Source of the DNA: Ensifer adhaerens
Lineage (GTDB): Bacteria > Pseudomonadota > Alphaproteobacteria > Rhizobiales > Rhizobiaceae
Assembly (NCBI RefSeq): GCF_000697965.2
Contig: NZ_CP015880.1
Span: forward strand, 806,001 to 870,000
Length of the DNA: 64,000 bases
Direction of reading: 5' to 3'
Shown: positions 16,845 to 24,369 of the stretch, piece after piece
Layout of the letters: each line of letters opens with the position of its first letter
Position numbering within the stretch: the first letter of the stretch is position 1
Made by a program: the position numbers and the translations under genes
The notes under the pieces: model-generated
Database searches by the model: none
What the model was told of the DNA's origin: nothing
What the model saw: only the letters and a program-made list of their open reading frames with translations

Positions 16845-17798
16845 ATGACATCGGATTGCGAGCCTGACCGGCGATCCTGGCTCGTCCGCAACCGGATGAC
16901 ATTGCTGTCGGCGGGCGCCATTGCGGCCTACGCGGCCTTCGTTGAGTGGTTCTGGGGCTGGTCGGCGCTCTTGCGCCAGTGGTCCGAAATCGGCGTTGGT
17001 GCCGCATCTGCGGCCCTCTTGCTGCTCATCGCGACCTACTTCATTCGCTGCTATCGCATCTACGATTACTTCCCGAGCGAAACGTCGGGGCGTTTCCTGC
17101 CGCTCTTTCGGGTCACCCAGGTCCACAATCTCCTGAACATCATGCTGCCGTTTCGGGCCGGCGAGACCAGCTTTCCTCTCCTGATGCGTTCGGAGTTTTC
17201 TGTCCCGCTCGCCAGGGGGACGGCCGCTCTTCTGGTCATGCGCCTGCTCGACCTGCATGCGCTCCTCGTCGTGGCCGTCGTCGGATTGGTCTTCGGCAGA
17301 GGGTCGATCGGGCTCTGGCTCGTCTGGTTTGCGGCGCTTGCCTCGCCGCTTCTCTTCTTTCTCTTGAAGGACCACGCAATCGCGCTGGCGCGCAGGCTCC
17401 TGCCGGCAAAGTTCGAGCCGGTCGTCGAGGAATTGGAGGCGGGCCTGCCGGGCACCGTGGCTGCGTTCCTGCGCGCCTGGGGCATGACCATCCTCAACTG
17501 GGCCGTCAAGGTAATCGTGCTCGCCTGGGTGCTGGCGTTCATGGGAGTTGCGCCGCTTGCGGCCTGTTTTGGCGGCGCGCTCGGAGGCGAGCTTTCTTCG
17601 GTGCTGCCGATGCATGCGCCGGCTGGCGTCGGCACCTATCCGGCAGCGATTGCGGCCGGTGCCGTTTCCTTCGGCGCCCCCGCCGGCCGGGCGGGCCTCG
17701 AACTGCTGGCGACGGCCGGCGTCAACGCGCATCTCCTGATCATCGTGTCCGCAGTCGCGGGCACGCTGTTGTCGATGGTTTTGGGGAAACGTCGCTAG
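16845..17798 (+). CDS. Flippase-like membrane protein (UPF0104/LPG synthase TM family)
   Basis: A 317-residue protein with about eight hydrophobic helices and the family hallmarks FRAGETSFPLLMR and ARGTAALLVMRLLDL in the first half, plus the HAPAGVGTYPA segment near the end. The family covers the transmembrane part of lysylphosphatidylglycerol synthase and archaeal AglD-like proteins and is thought to move or modify polar lipids. The ATG at 16845, with GAGG upstream, was preferred to a TTG at 16815. Divergence from the GT2 gene suggests it handles the polyprenyl-linked sugar or its product. Confidence 0.8.
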   Translation: MTSDCEPDRRSWLVRNRMTLLSAGAIAAYAAFVEWFWGWSALLRQWSEIGVGAASAALLLLIATYFIRCYRIYDYFPSETSGRFLPLFRVTQVHNLLNIMLPFRAGETSFPLLMRSEFSVPLARGTAALLVMRLLDLHALLVVAVVGLVFGRGSIGLWLVWFAALASPLLFFLLKDHAIALARRLLPAKFEPVVEELEAGLPGTVAAFLRAWGMTILNWAVKVIVLAWVLAFMGVAPLAACFGGALGGELSSVLPMHAPAGVGTYPAAIAAGAVSFGAPAGRAGLELLATAGVNAHLLIIVSAVAGTLLSMVLGKRR

Positions 17799-17834
17799 AG
17801 CGCCGTGCCGTGGGGCAATGTCCTAGCGACGTTT
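17787..17834. terminator. Hairpin overlapping a stop codon, probable bidirectional terminator
   Basis: AAACGTCGCTAG and its exact complement CTAGCGACGTTT form a 12-bp stem with a 24-base loop. The stop codon (TAG, 17796-17798) of the flippase-like gene is inside the left arm, and the AMP nucleosidase gene ends at 17841 on the other strand. Confidence 0.6.
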
Positions 17835-17840
17835 TGACCT

Positions 17841-19343
17841 CTACTGGAACGAGGTCTCGTAGAAGCTTCTGAGCTTGCGCGAATGCAGCTTTTCCGGCGG
17901 CATCGCCGCGAGCTTCTGCAGCGCCAGGATGCCGATCTTCAGATGCTGGCTGACCTGCGTCTTGTAGAAGGCCGTTGCCATGCCCGGCAGCTTCAGTTCG
18001 CCATGCAGCGGCTTGTCGGAGACGCACAACAGCGTTCCATAGGGCACGCGGAAACGGAAGCCGTTGGCGGCGATCGTTGCCGATTCCATGTCGAGCGCGA
18101 TGGCGCGCGCCTGCGACAGGCGCTTGACCGGGCCGCGCTGGTCGCGAAGCTCCCAGTTGCGGTTGTCGATGGTGGCGACGGTCCCGGTGCGCATGATCTG
18201 CTTGAGATCGTAGTCCCGATAACCGGTCACTTCGGCCACGGCATCCTGCAGCGCCACCTGCACTTCGGCGAGCGCCGGCAGCGGGATCCAGACCGGCAGG
18301 TCGTCGTCGAGCACGTGATCCTCGCGCATATAGGCATGGGCAAGCACGTAGTCGCCGAGCCGCTGGCTGTTGCGCAAGCCGGCGCAGTGGCCGAGCATCA
18401 GCCAGACGTGCGGGCGCAACACGGCGATATGGTCGGTGATCGTCTTGGCGTTGGACGGGCCGACACCGATGTTGACCATGGTGATGCCGCCGTGGCCCTT
18501 CTTCTTCAGGTGATAGGCCGGCATCTGCGGCAACCGCGGAAGGGTAAAGTCCGTCTCCGGCTTGTCGGCCCCGGCGGGCGTAATGATGTTTCCGGGCTCG
18601 ACGAAGGCTGTGTAGCCGTTGCCGCCTTCCGCCATCTGCTGGCGGGCCCAAGCGCAGAATTCGTCTATATAGAACTGGTAGTTGGTGAAGAGCACGAAGT
18701 TCTGGAAATGATTGGCGCTCGTCGCCGTGTAGTGGCTGAGGCGCGCCAGCGAATAGTCGATGCGCTGCGCCGTGAACGGGGCAAGCGGCGACGGTTCGCC
18801 CGGACCTGGTTCGTAGGAACCGTTGGCGATCTCATCGTCCGTGGTCGTCAGATCAGGCGCGTCGAACAGGTCGCGCAAGGGGATGTCGATGGCATTGGCG
18901 GCCGATGCCTCGACATAGGCGCTTTCGCCGAAGGCGAAATGCAAGGGGATCGGGGTGGCCGATTCCGAGACCGTGATGCCGAGACCGTGGTTGCGCGTCA
19001 ACAACCCGAGCTGTTCCTTCAGATAGTGCCGGAAGAGTTTTGGCCGCGTGATCGTCGTCGTATAGACGCCGGGCGCGCTGACATAACCATAGGAAAGACG
19101 GGAATCGACATGGCCGAAGCTGCTCGTCTCGATGCTGACCTGCGGGTAGCAGGCGCGATAACGGGTCAACGGCTTGCCGCCCTTGCCCAGCCCCTCGAAC
19201 GCCTCGCAGAGGAACCGGGTATTGCGCTCGTAAAGCGCCTCGAGGCAATCGACTGCGGCCGCAGGATCATCGAAATACTGCGGCTCGAAAGGCTCGGGCG
19301 TTGCTGTGGAAAGGACGGAGTGTGAAGAGATTCGCTTGTTCAT
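17841..19343 (-). CDS. amn: AMP nucleosidase
   Basis: A 500-residue AMP nucleosidase that hydrolyses AMP to adenine and ribose 5-phosphate, adjusting adenylate pools. The N-terminal regulatory domain (about residues 20-230) is followed by a phosphorylase-like catalytic domain containing MVNIGVGPSNAKT, the PHVWLMLGHCAGL segment and the purine-binding DMESATIAANGFR. Length and order match the bacterial family. The start ATG at 19343 stands before a leader without a signal peptide, so the protein is cytosolic. It is convergent with the flippase-like gene and monocistronic. Confidence 0.95.
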   Translation of the reverse strand: MNKRISSHSVLSTATPEPFEPQYFDDPAAAVDCLEALYERNTRFLCEAFEGLGKGGKPLTRYRACYPQVSIETSSFGHVDSRLSYGYVSAPGVYTTTITRPKLFRHYLKEQLGLLTRNHGLGITVSESATPIPLHFAFGESAYVEASAANAIDIPLRDLFDAPDLTTTDDEIANGSYEPGPGEPSPLAPFTAQRIDYSLARLSHYTATSANHFQNFVLFTNYQFYIDEFCAWARQQMAEGGNGYTAFVEPGNIITPAGADKPETDFTLPRLPQMPAYHLKKKGHGGITMVNIGVGPSNAKTITDHIAVLRPHVWLMLGHCAGLRNSQRLGDYVLAHAYMREDHVLDDDLPVWIPLPALAEVQVALQDAVAEVTGYRDYDLKQIMRTGTVATIDNRNWELRDQRGPVKRLSQARAIALDMESATIAANGFRFRVPYGTLLCVSDKPLHGELKLPGMATAFYKTQVSQHLKIGILALQKLAAMPPEKLHSRKLRSFYETSFQ

Positions 19344-19426
19344 GTCGCATTATAGGCTGCGGCTTCTGACAAGCAAACGACAAGATGGCGGCACGCACAA
19401 CCGCGGGGCGATTTGAGGCCCGTTGC

Positions 19427-19747
19427 TCAACGCGGGCCGGCGAGGATGATCGCACTGCCGATCAGCGCAACCGTCATGCCGGCAAGATCCCAGCGGTCCG
19501 GTCTGACGCCTTCCGCCAGCCAGAGCCAGATGAGCGATGCGGCGATATACACGCCGCCATAGGCCGCATAGGCGCGGCCGGCCGCGGGGCTGTCGATCAA
19601 GGTCAGCAGCCAGGCAAAGAGCGCCAGCGAGACGATTCCGGGAACAAGCCAGAGCGCAGACTTGTCGAGCTTCAGCCAGGCCCAGAAGGCAAAGCAGCCG
19701 GCAATTTCTGCAAGGGCGGCGAGGGCATAGATGAGATAGGCGGGCAT
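19427..19747 (-). CDS. YnfA-family inner-membrane protein (UPF0060)
   Basis: A 106-residue protein with four hydrophobic helices and the UPF0060 hallmarks [27 protein letters not shown] and the terminal [12 protein letters not shown]. The family is related to small multidrug-resistance transporters, although efflux activity is known for few members. The start at 19747 matches the family length of about 108; the frame is open upstream without a better start. It faces away from the amn promoter region and is preceded by a hairpin at 19840-19862. Confidence 0.9.
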   Translation of the reverse strand: MPAYLIYALAALAEIAGCFAFWAWLKLDKSALWLVPGIVSLALFAWLLTLIDSPAAGRAYAAYGGVYIAASLIWLWLAEGVRPDRWDLAGMTVALIGSAIILAGPR

Positions 19748-19839
19748 CGGTTCGGGTCTGGTGGCCTTGGCTGAGACGAATCCTCTGGAAAACCAAGGAT
19801 AGGAAAGCGGCTCGCCGATGCGCAAGCCGGTTAAAACAA

Positions 19840-19862
19840 AAGGGCGCAATGTGCGCCCCTTT
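19840..19862 (-). terminator. Hairpin terminator after the tiny gene at 19893
   Basis: GGGCGCA and TGCGCCC (19842-19858) surround a three-base loop, flanked by A-rich and T-rich feet. On the minus strand the stem is followed by TTTTGTTTTAA, a good U-run, 30 bp after the stop of the 58-codon gene. Confidence 0.75.
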
Positions 19863-19892
19863 CAGCTCGTAGTTCCGATCCGCAACGATCCG

Positions 19893-20069
19893 TCAGGTCA
19901 TGGCCTGGCGCTGCAGGGTGACGAAGAGGACAAGGCCCGCGCCCTGCTTGCCGATGCCCGTGCCGCTGGCCTTGGAGTAGGCGAGCGCCCCGACCGGCGC
20001 CATCAGCAGGCTGGCGAGCGCCAGGACGCGCAGCGACAGAAAGGCTGAAGTCGAAAGTGCTGCCAGCAT
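19893..20069 (-). CDS. Small membrane or exported protein, 58 residues
   Basis: The ATG at 20069 opens a 58-codon frame (starts MLAALSTSAFLSLRVLALAS). One hydrophobic stretch spans about residues 8-30 and could be a signal peptide or a membrane anchor; the remainder is short, Gly-rich and basic. A purine-rich GGAGAGACGA lies directly upstream, and a terminator with a U-run follows the stop, so the gene closes a transcription unit. It is the second of a tandem with the 57-residue gene at 20142. No family recognised. Confidence 0.55.
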   Translation of the reverse strand: MLAALSTSAFLSLRVLALASLLMAPVGALAYSKASGTGIGKQGAGLVLFVTLQRQAMT

Positions 20070-20141
20070 GTTCGTCTCTCCATCAGACCACGAAGTGATC
20101 GGCTTCAGTTGAGGCTCTGGAACTTAGCCTGCCTGGCTGCG

Positions 20142-20315
20142 TTAGAGCTTGGCCTGGCAGTACTGTGCCGTGTGGGCGGTGCAATCGGTCAGCGAACCGA
20201 GATAGGTGTTGCTGCGGCGACGTTCGGTGTCAGCGCTGACTGCAGCTGCAAGAGTGACAGCGAAAACGACCATCAGAAGGCTGATGATGGTGAGGCGCCG
20301 AGCGAGGATATCCAT
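20142..20315 (-). CDS. Small exported or membrane protein, 57 residues, two cysteines
   Basis: A 57-residue frame starting MDILARRLTIISLLMVVF. A hydrophobic stretch at about residues 8-27 with Ala-Ala-Val-Ser-Ala-Asp after it looks like a signal peptide cleaved near residue 28. The mature part is about 30 residues with an Arg-rich start and two cysteines (LTDCTAH, QYCQAKL) that could form a disulfide in the periplasm. The next tiny gene starts 72 bp downstream on the same strand. Phased direct repeats upstream suggest an OmpR-type regulator. No family recognised. Confidence 0.55.
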   Translation of the reverse strand: MDILARRLTIISLLMVVFAVTLAAAVSADTERRRSNTYLGSLTDCTAHTAQYCQAKL

Positions 20316-20397
20316 GGTTCTGTCCGTTGTTTGGAGGCAGGTTCAAATCGATTGAGTGTGTTTTCGCATACCCAAACTGAATTGATGCTGAGATGTC

Positions 20398-20417
20398 CGT
20401 TCATCTGGCGTTCATCT
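20398..20417 (-). promoter_or_regulatory. Phased direct repeats, candidate OmpR/PhoB-type site
   Basis: CGTTCATCT occurs at 20398-20406 and again at 20409-20417, an exact 11-bp period, about 85 bp upstream of the 57-residue gene. Response regulators of the OmpR/PhoB family bind such one-turn direct repeats. The half-site resembles but does not match the Pho-box core. Confidence 0.35.
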
Positions 20418-20561
20418 TCGGTTGTACGCCCACGGAGCCGAGAGCCGGCCGACCCCGGTGGCACTGTCCGTCGAAACGGAAGGCGTATGCTCGGGCCATT
20501 TCAAAAGGCCGGTTGAGGGCGCCGGCGAAAGGCCGCTCGGCAGATCCTTCGCGCCCATAAA

Positions 20562-20586
20562 AAAGGGCAGCCATCGGCTGCCCTTT
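20562..20586 (-). terminator. Rho-independent terminator of the DUF2147 gene
   Basis: AAAGGGCAGCC and GGCTGCCCTTT form an 11-bp stem with a three-base loop. On the minus strand it is followed by a run of Ts and lies 43 bp beyond the stop of the DUF2147 gene. Confidence 0.88.
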
Positions 20587-20629
20587 CATCGTCGTAATCG
20601 TAGCGGCGATTTCTGCCGCGCCGGCTCTG

Positions 20630-20971
20630 TTAGAGACGGGTCCATGTCTGCGACTTGCACAGCACCTTCAGCACGCAGCCCTTCATCTTCAGCGAATTGC
20701 CGTTGACAGCGCCCGAGCCGCTATAGGTCTTGTCGGTGTCCGGATCGGTAATCTCGCCCGAGTAGCTGCCATCGGTGCCCGAAAGGTTGCCGATGCGCTT
20801 GCCGGCATGCTTGCCGGTCTTCAGCGTGATGCAAAAGGCGCCGCCGCAGGGGGCGATTTCCGCCGTGGCGCCGCTCGCCGTCTTCCAGTTGCCTAGGATC
20901 GGTTCCGCCGCCGCGGCGGTTCCGGCAATGCCGAGAGCCAGCGTCGCGGTGATGAGCAATGTACGTAGCAT
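20630..20971 (-). CDS. DUF2147-family periplasmic protein
   Basis: A 113-residue protein with a clear signal peptide (LLITATLALGIAGTAAAAE) and the DUF2147 beta-barrel-like pattern: ILGNWKT, CGGAFCITL, SGEITDPDTDKTYSG and SLKMKGCVLKVLCKSQTW. Four cysteines probably form two disulfides. The fold is lipocalin-like in related proteins; the ligand is unknown. GGAGGACACGA precedes the ATG at 20971. It is monocistronic with its own terminator, and a TTACG/CGTAA palindrome lies about 105 bp upstream. Confidence 0.88.
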   Translation of the reverse strand: MLRTLLITATLALGIAGTAAAAEPILGNWKTASGATAEIAPCGGAFCITLKTGKHAGKRIGNLSGTDGSYSGEITDPDTDKTYSGSGAVNGNSLKMKGCVLKVLCKSQTWTRL

Positions 20972-21566
20972 TCGTGTCCTCCAGATTGAGGCTGCCGGCG
21001 TGGTCCGCTCCGCCGGCAGCTCAAGATGTCCTCGTATGAAAAGGCAGTCTCCTCACCGCCGCGGGCAAGATAGCTTACGCGCACGTAAAGGTAAACCAGC
21101 CGAATCGCGGCCTTTGCCGCTTTTTCCTGGGCGGTTTTGAGCGCTTCTTGCGCAAGGAATTGCGCGGACTTTGCTGGCGCCGATCTTTTCGTGGTTAGCG
21201 TTTGGTTGAAATCGTCGATTGAATTTTTCGTAAATTTTGAGGCGAATGCGCCGGATTTCAAGCCTTCCGATGTTTAACAAAAACTCAAGTTTACCAAGCG
21301 TTTGAACTTTGTTTGTCGCAAATTAAGCATGCATTTTAAGCGCCCATTGAAGCCCGTCAGGCATAGTGAAGCCATAAGACGAGCGGAACGAAACGCTCCG
21401 AAAAACCACCGAGGACGACACCGCAAAAAAGACGGCGCGCTTCGGAAAGGCCCGCAAAGAGGCAAGGTCGAACAGGGACCAAAACAAGTGCTGATCTGGA
21501 GCATGGTCCGCCCCAAACGGGCGGGCTGCTTCGGAAAAACCAACCAGGCAAGACAGGGACACGACA
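20972..21566. other. Divergent intergenic region, DUF2147 and Sel1 genes
   Basis: A 595-bp region without a supported gene. Its left part carries the DUF2147 promoter and a TTACG palindrome. The part 21185-21345 is AT-rich with TTGAAC and AT-rich hexamers that could be a promoter towards the Sel1 gene. The following 220 bp up to 21566 would then be an unusually long leader, including an inverted repeat CCGCCC/GGGCGG near 21510-21530. Confidence 0.45.
21074..21090. promoter_or_regulatory. TTACG/CGTAA inverted repeat
   Basis: TTACG and CGTAA flank CGCA, an exact 5-bp inverted repeat, with a further near-match outside. It is about 105 bp upstream of the DUF2147 gene and resembles the half-sites in the repeat at 5865-5883, suggesting a MerR-type site. 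The match is by eye only. Confidence 0.3.
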
Positions 21567-21833
21567 ATGGCACGCTTTGATATGCAGATTGCTTCGGATG
21601 CCGCGATGGGTGGTGACAACCAGGCGGAAGTCTTTTGCGACATGGGTCTGGCCTACGCGACCGGCCACGGTCGCCCGGTCGATCTCGTCGCCGCCCACAA
21701 GTGGCTGAACATCGCGGCGATCAAGGGTTGCGACCGCGCCGTCGATCTGCGCGCCGACCTGGCGATGACGATGAGTAAGCCGGACCTCGCAGCGGCGCTG
21801 CGCGCAGCTCGCGAATGGATGACGGTTCACTGA
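21567..21833 (+). CDS. Sel1-repeat small protein
   Basis: An 88-residue soluble protein with one Sel1/TPR-like motif: GDNQAEVFCDMGLAYATG followed by DLVAAHKWLNIAAIKGC, in which the alternating Ala, Gly and aromatic positions fit the Sel1 helix-turn-helix unit. Such units mediate protein-protein contacts. No signal peptide. It carries AGGGA upstream of the ATG. The very acidic, single-motif form is found in rhizobia without known function. It converges on the aminotransferase gene. Confidence 0.8.
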   Translation: MARFDMQIASDAAMGGDNQAEVFCDMGLAYATGHGRPVDLVAAHKWLNIAAIKGCDRAVDLRADLAMTMSKPDLAAALRAAREWMTVH

Positions 21834-21884
21834 TCGGACGGGCGGCGCCCGACGGCGCCGCAAGCTGGGCCTTGAGAAAAGGGG

Positions 21885-23000
21885 TCAGGCGAGTTTCTTC
21901 AGGACCGCGGGCATAGCCGCTTCGAGCAGGGCCATCTCCGTCTCCGGTCCGGTGCTGATCCGGATGCAGCGATTGAGCGGCGCCACCCCCGGCATTCTTA
22001 TGAAGATGCCGTGGTCGCTCATCAAGGTATCGACGATCGCGCGGGCATAGACCGCGTCCCGGCCACAATCGACGGCCACGAAGTTGGTGGCTGAGACGAG
22101 CGGGGCAAGGCCATTTTGCGTGGCGATAGCAGCAATTCGCTGCCGCGACGCCGCAATCTTGGCCGTCACTTCCTTCAGATACACCTCGTCCGCAAGCGCT
22201 GCGATTGCCGCGGCGACGCCGATCCGGTTCATGCCGAAATGGTTGCGGATCTTGTCGAAAGCCTGGGCCGTGCCCGGCGTGGTGACCACATAGCCGACAC
22301 GCGAACCCGCAAGCCCGTAGGCCTTCGAGAACGTGCGCGTGCGCACCACGTTCGGCATGTCGATCAGGGCGTCGATCGGTGGTAGCGCTTCGGCCGGTGC
22401 GGTTTCACAGTAGGCTTCATCCAGAATGAACAGCGTCGTTTCGGGCAGGCCCCTCGCGAACTCGACAATGCGTTCGGCCGACCACCAGCTTCCCATCGGA
22501 TTGTCGGGATTGGCGAAATAGACGAGCGGCGCATTTTCCTGCTTCACGGCTGCCAGTAACCCATCGAGGTCTTCCCGGTCCCCCGCATAGGGCACTGTGA
22601 CGAGCCGGCCGCCATGGCCGACGACGTGGTAATTGAAGGTGGGGTAAGCCCCGAGCGAGGTGACGACCGGCATGCCCGGCTCGATCACCATGCGGACGAT
22701 CTGGCCGAGCAAGCCGTCGATGCCTTCGCCGATCGCGAGATTGGCCGGGTTGGTTCCGAGATGGGCTGCAAGCGCTTGTTTCAGATCGTGATTTTCCGGG
22801 TCAGCATATTTCCAGGTTCCGCTGGCTGCCTCTCTCATCGCTGAAAGCACGCTCTCCGCCGGACCGAAGCCGCTTTCATTGGCGCCGATGCGCGCCGCGA
22901 TCGCGCGCCCGCGCTGGCGTTCGATCGCCTCCGGCCCGACAAAGGGGATGGTGGACGGTAGGGATTGGATGAGCGGCGTGAAGCGAGAGAATGCGGACAT
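21885..23000 (-). CDS. PLP-dependent aminotransferase, HisC-like
   Basis: A 371-residue fold-type I aminotransferase related to histidinol-phosphate aminotransferase. The cofactor lysine is in TRTFSKAYGLAGSRVGY, and the substrate/cofactor segment is FANPDNPMGSWW, a variant of the usual NPNNPTG. The conserved arginine is near the end (RISTGPETE). No other histidine gene is nearby, so it may transaminate aromatic amino acids or another substrate rather than act in histidine synthesis. The ATG at 23000 is used; the following upstream region leads to two PilZ genes on the same strand. Confidence 0.85.
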   Translation of the reverse strand: MSAFSRFTPLIQSLPSTIPFVGPEAIERQRGRAIAARIGANESGFGPAESVLSAMREAASGTWKYADPENHDLKQALAAHLGTNPANLAIGEGIDGLLGQIVRMVIEPGMPVVTSLGAYPTFNYHVVGHGGRLVTVPYAGDREDLDGLLAAVKQENAPLVYFANPDNPMGSWWSAERIVEFARGLPETTLFILDEAYCETAPAEALPPIDALIDMPNVVRTRTFSKAYGLAGSRVGYVVTTPGTAQAFDKIRNHFGMNRIGVAAAIAALADEVYLKEVTAKIAASRQRIAAIATQNGLAPLVSATNFVAVDCGRDAVYARAIVDTLMSDHGIFIRMPGVAPLNRCIRISTGPETEMALLEAAMPAVLKKLA

Positions 23001-23120
23001 GCTGAAGATAAGGCCCCGTTCGGATGACGTACGGGGGAACTTATCGCATGCTTTGGCAATTCGGAATCGTTCCCGAAAGAAAAGCTGCGGGAATCTGCCG
23101 CCTTTCGTTTTGTGGCTGGC

Positions 23121-23498
23121 CTATCGCCGCGGCTTTGCGTTTTTGACTTGCCCGGTGAAGAACTCCTGCCGGATGATTTCGCGCAGCAAGGTCTGCTCGA
23201 TCGGCTTGATGAACTGGACGCCGATGCGCTCGCCGTTGCGATAGACCTCTGCACAGCCGATCCGAAGCGAAGTGCCGACGATGTGCAGATAATAATGTTG
23301 CGGCAGACCGATATTGGTGTCGACGGCAAAGCTCGCGCCGCCGCGCGATATGTCGATCATCCGGCAGGACCGGACCGAGACGCTTCCGAGCCCCGGCTGC
23401 ACGGCGGTCAGCGTGCCCGCATGGCCGATGTTGAAACGCTCGTAGCGCCGCTCGTAAAATGGCGAGGGGACGCAGGAATACATGGTCTGGTTCTGCAT
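23121..23498 (-). CDS. PilZ-domain protein, canonical c-di-GMP-binding motif
   Basis: A 125-residue single-domain PilZ protein. The binding signature is complete: RRYER near residues 17-21 fits RxxxR, and DISRGG near the middle fits (D/N)xSxxG, so cyclic di-GMP binding is expected. It likely controls motility, surface polysaccharide or cell-cycle output through an unknown partner. The ATG at 23498 has GGAGAAAG upstream; the open frame continues but without a better start. A diverged paralogue lies 221 bp upstream on the same strand. Confidence 0.88.
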   Translation of the reverse strand: MQNQTMYSCVPSPFYERRYERFNIGHAGTLTAVQPGLGSVSVRSCRMIDISRGGASFAVDTNIGLPQHYYLHIVGTSLRIGCAEVYRNGERIGVQFIKPIEQTLLREIIRQEFFTGQVKNAKPRR

Positions 23499-23664
23499 GC
23501 GTCTTTCTCCGCCAGTGCCGGGTCGCACGGCACGATCAACCTTTGACCGCATTCGTGGACCCCGGACAATTCATTTGTCCCACATCATATCGGTGGACGA
23601 TTTCTACCGATGCTAGAATCAGTCTTGCAGAAGAAACTTGCAATCCCCTGAAATCGATCACTAA

Positions 23665-23704
23665 AAATCTAATGTCGGGGCTCGAAATCTAATGTCGGGG
23701 CTCG
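23665..23704. repeat. Exact 20-bp tandem duplication
   Basis: The unit beginning AAATCTAATG and ending TCGGGGCTCG occurs twice without a gap. It lies between the two PilZ genes, 16 bp beyond the stop of the upstream one. The lack of any difference between copies suggests a recent slippage event or an assembly artefact. Confidence 0.9.
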
Positions 23705-23719
23705 CTTGATTTGAGGAGA

Positions 23720-24076
23720 TCAAAGTCCGCCGCTGGAAAACTGCATGCGGATCAGGCGTCTCAGGAAATCTGCCGAAAGCAGCATGTTGAAACGCACCCC
23801 GAGTTCCGCGCTCTCACGGTAAACCTCAGAGCAACCGATTTCTTCCTTGAAGCCCTCGATCTCGAGGAAGAAGTGCTTCGGCAGCGGGATCGTCGCATTG
23901 AAGTCGAGCATCGCGCCGGCAATAGAGATATGGCGCAGCAGGCACCGATACTTTGTCTTGGCTTTCAGGTGCTGCCCAATGACGAGGATCCTGCACGGCC
24001 GCTCGATGAAATAATGCTGGTGGGTCGTGGCGAGCTGGCCTGGCTTTACCTCGGCGACATGCATTTTCATCGACAT
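23720..24076 (-). CDS. PilZ-like protein with degenerate binding motif
   Basis: A 118-residue paralogue of the neighbouring PilZ protein: both share the (I)GCxEVYR segment and the C-terminal LLxxIR helix region. The cyclic di-GMP signature is eroded: the RxxxR region reads RPCR, and the (D/N)xSxxG motif reads HISIAG. Direct ligand binding is therefore doubtful, and it may act as a partner or dimerisation element. The start at 24076 has GGAGC upstream; a second Met follows closely. It is divergent from the caspase-like gene, 293 bp away. Confidence 0.78.
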   Translation of the reverse strand: MSMKMHVAEVKPGQLATTHQHYFIERPCRILVIGQHLKAKTKYRCLLRHISIAGAMLDFNATIPLPKHFFLEIEGFKEEIGCSEVYRESAELGVRFNMLLSADFLRRLIRMQFSSGGL

Positions 24077-24369
24077 GGCAAGCTCCGTATCAGCGCAGCC
24101 CTCGGCGGATCTGTGGTGTTCTTGGCGGACTCGCCGCGCCCCCCGTGATTGAGCTAAGCACGCCGCCTTGCTTAAACCTTGTGCCATCGGCAGGCGTCGT
24201 CGCTAAATTTGGCATGCGCGCACATTGAAAGCCCCAACCTCATACGTAATACTTTCATTAGACATGACCGGGGCGCCGACGGCCGCCTCCGAGGGTAATC
24301 GGGCGAGGCATCGTCTGTCGTTCACGCTGGGCAAGGCGGAAGACGATGATGGGTGCTGGAGGGAATAAC

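Larger units (their letters stand above)
20316..20629. other. Intergenic region upstream of the tiny-gene tandem
   Basis: A 314-bp stretch with no supported gene. It holds the promoter side of the 57-residue gene with 11-bp-phased direct repeats (20398-20417) and, at its far end, the terminator of the DUF2147 gene. The middle, 20430-20550, is GC-rich and shows nothing recognisable. Confidence 0.5.
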
